A DNA stretch of 64,000 nucleotides from positions 1 to 64,000 of the forward strand of contig NZ_ATZA01000013.1 of assembly GCF_000427965.1 (NCBI RefSeq). The letters run 5' to 3'. The notes below the pieces were generated by a model that saw only the letters and a list, made by a program, of their open reading frames with translations, was not told the origin of the DNA and did not search any database. This stretch comes from Olivibacter sitiensis DSM 17696 (GTDB lineage Bacteria > Bacteroidota > Bacteroidia > Sphingobacteriales > Sphingobacteriaceae). Below, piece after piece: positions 62,729 to 64,000 of this stretch. A program made the translations under genes and the position numbers. The stretch's first letter is position 1; each line of letters starts with the position of its first letter.

Positions 62729-63289
62729 TCAATTGGATGTATAGGTGAGTATATCTGTTCCCCGCATCTGTCGGATGATTTCCTTTGTGTTCGTGAGCTC
62801 CAGCACTTGATCGTCTTCGTAGGCCCTGCTGTAGCATACGTAATCGCCCTGGGCGGTCTGACGGTCTATCACGTAGATATGCCACATCGATGGGCCAGAT
62901 ACGAGCGATACGATGACTTTTCTGCCTTCGGACAGCTCTTTATCAATGGTGGCAAATAATCTATTGATGGGGAAGTCGGGTGACCGACGATCTTTGAAGC
63001 GGTGGGTAAAGGTGAGACCATGGATGGTTTTTCCATCAAAATTGGCAAAAGAGCCATCCGTTTTGTTTTTCCATTGTTGTTGAAAGTCATAGAAGCCAGT
63101 ACCTACTTTTCGGTTGAACTTTAAAACCATTTCCACAGACGAGGGGATACAGGACATGGCATAGATTTGTTTATGCTTCTGCACGGTGGGTAGGATAGAA
63201 CCACCCTTTTGTGCCCATAGCTGGGGCTGTGCCGATAGGAGGACAAATAGCGCTATTAGTGTAATACAAGATTTTAGATGCGTAGTCAT
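62729..63289 (-). CDS. Exported C39-like cysteine peptidase domain protein
   Basis: A 186-residue protein with a signal peptide ending near LWAQ, then a papain-like C39 fold. The catalytic Cys lies in YAMSCIPSSVEMVLKF, which resembles the C39 xCGPxSLAMVL motif, with Gln 5 residues before it. The His is in MWHIYVIDR, and an Asp/Asn follows in the segment YVCYSRAYEDD. C39 domains usually process peptides at a GG site or act as lysins. This one is free-standing and periplasmic, without an ABC transporter. It is bracketed by two TlpA-like genes, which could keep its Cys reduced (inference). Confidence 0.72.
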   Translation of the reverse strand: MTTHLKSCITLIALFVLLSAQPQLWAQKGGSILPTVQKHKQIYAMSCIPSSVEMVLKFNRKVGTGFYDFQQQWKNKTDGSFANFDGKTIHGLTFTHRFKDRRSPDFPINRLFATIDKELSEGRKVIVSLVSGPSMWHIYVIDRQTAQGDYVCYSRAYEDDQVLELTNTKEIIRQMRGTDILTYTSN

Positions 63290-63311
63290 CTTTCTTTGTC
63301 GATTAATAAGT

Positions 63312-64000
63312 TTATGGCTTTGCTAAAGCTTTCTCCAGTTCATTTTCGTTTTTCGGCATATTTAGCAGTTCTATGGCCCTTGGTGCGTTATTATTTGCGA
63401 TAGTGCCATCCCTATTGATGATCAAGTAGTGTGGAATGGCCTTTATTCGATAGGCTTCTATGGCGGGATTCCTAGACCAGCCGGGGGCAATGAGGTTGAT
63501 CCCGTCCAACTTGTACTTTTCCAGTGCCGCCTTCCATCGCGCCTCGTCCACATCGACACAGATGTTCATAAACACCACATCTTTGTCCTTATAAGCCTCA
63601 TGTAGCTTGGGAACCGCTTGTTGAATGTCTTGTATGCAAGGGCCACAGTAAACACCCCAAAAGTCGATGTATACTACTTTTCCCCTGAAATCGCTCAGAT
63701 TCACCATCTTGCCATTTGTATCCATTAAAGCGAGAGGTGGCGCCTGAAGGCCTGGTTTTAGTGCTTTGGCTGCTTGGTACGAGTTGCTTAACAAGGACCT
63801 GAAATATGCGGTATGAATATCTGGTGAAAATTTTTCAAAGGCATTTTCTGCTAAGGCAAAGCTGTCATAACGGAAGGAACGGCTGACGATGTTGGCAACG
63901 AACCAGTCACGCATCAAAATCGAACTGGTGCTGCCCCACACCCTATAAATACTTTGATATAGTGAGCTAGTGAGTTGGTAGCTGGATGGATAACTGTAGT
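63312..64000 (-). CDS. TlpA/ResA-like thioredoxin-fold protein, start outside window
   Basis: About 229 residues are seen and the frame is open to the window edge, so the start lies outside; a GTG at 63941 is not a convincing start. The C-terminal thioredoxin domain begins PGLQAPPLALMDTNGKMVNLSDFRGK, with active site FWGVYCGPC in VVYIDFWGVYCGPCIQDIQ and the cis-Pro segment IKAIPHYLIINRDG. This is a TlpA-type disulfide reductase, expected in the periplasm. It is the first visible gene of the minus-strand cluster and ends 22 bp before the C39-like gene. Confidence 0.85.
   Translation of the reverse strand, partial: YSYPSSYQLTSSLYQSIYRVWGSTSSILMRDWFVANIVSRSFRYDSFALAENAFEKFSPDIHTAYFRSLLSNSYQAAKALKPGLQAPPLALMDTNGKMVNLSDFRGKVVYIDFWGVYCGPCIQDIQQAVPKLHEAYKDKDVVFMNICVDVDEARWKAALEKYKLDGINLIAPGWSRNPAIEAYRIKAIPHYLIINRDGTIANNNAPRAIELLNMPKNENELEKALAKP

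Overview
The window looks like a chromosomal segment of a Bacteroidota bacterium, most likely Sphingobacteriaceae (Sphingobacterium/Pedobacter-like). The grounds are three SusC/SusD outer-membrane pairs, polysaccharide utilisation loci (PULs), lipoproteins with a Cys lipobox, promoter-like TAnnTTTG elements with no clear Shine-Dalgarno sequences, and moderate G+C. The family assignment is inference from gene content; no rRNA or tRNA gene was seen.

Layout. 1-1340: insertion-sequence debris, namely the 5' part of an IS982-type transposase cut by the window edge and a G+C-rich IS630-type transposase read through a programmed -1 frameshift. 1379-5126: two TetR regulators, murB, an ECF sigma factor and a cytochrome b5-like protein. 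5367-22819: a starch/maltodextrin PUL with a LacI regulator, a surface alpha-amylase lipoprotein, SusC/SusD/SusE, periplasmic neopullulanase, beta-phosphoglucomutase, GH65 maltose phosphorylase, a second GH13 lipoprotein and an MFS sugar transporter. Two GGGAACGTTCCC palindromes sit before its two transcription blocks. 22827-28271: an AAA ATPase preceded by an unusual four-copy inverted motif, then 5-oxoprolinase genes pxpC/pxpB diverging from pxpA plus an NRAMP-like transporter. 28224-29477: a RAYT transposase embedded in REP-like hairpins (three 148-bp units), bounded by two copies of the last 46 bp of the NRAMP gene. 29565-32683: a RelE/ParE-type toxin-antitoxin pair and an M1 aminopeptidase lipoprotein.

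32955-58180: an alpha-mannan/high-mannose glycan PUL with three GH92 enzymes, a GH125 exo-alpha-1,6-mannosidase, a LacI regulator, a ROK sugar kinase, two SusC/SusD pairs, a two-component system and a BSP-family secreted putative peptidase. A shared operator (TAAAACGATTTA or TAAAACGTTTTA) lies before four of its transcription units. TTAACAAT-type direct repeats, candidate response-regulator sites, lie before both susC genes and the peptidase gene. Two of the three GH92 enzymes have Gln in place of the expected catalytic Glu, which suggests activity on mannose-1-phosphate linkages. A fragment of the response-regulator gene at 41419-41706 shows that a TCS-SusCD module was duplicated and partly lost.

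58256-64000: a minus-strand, tightly spaced cluster of two TlpA-like thioredoxin-fold proteins, a large TonB-receptor-like beta-barrel and a small exported C39-like cysteine peptidase. I cannot match it to a named system, and it is the best candidate for something undescribed. Function calls are from reading the translated sequence; no database search was run.
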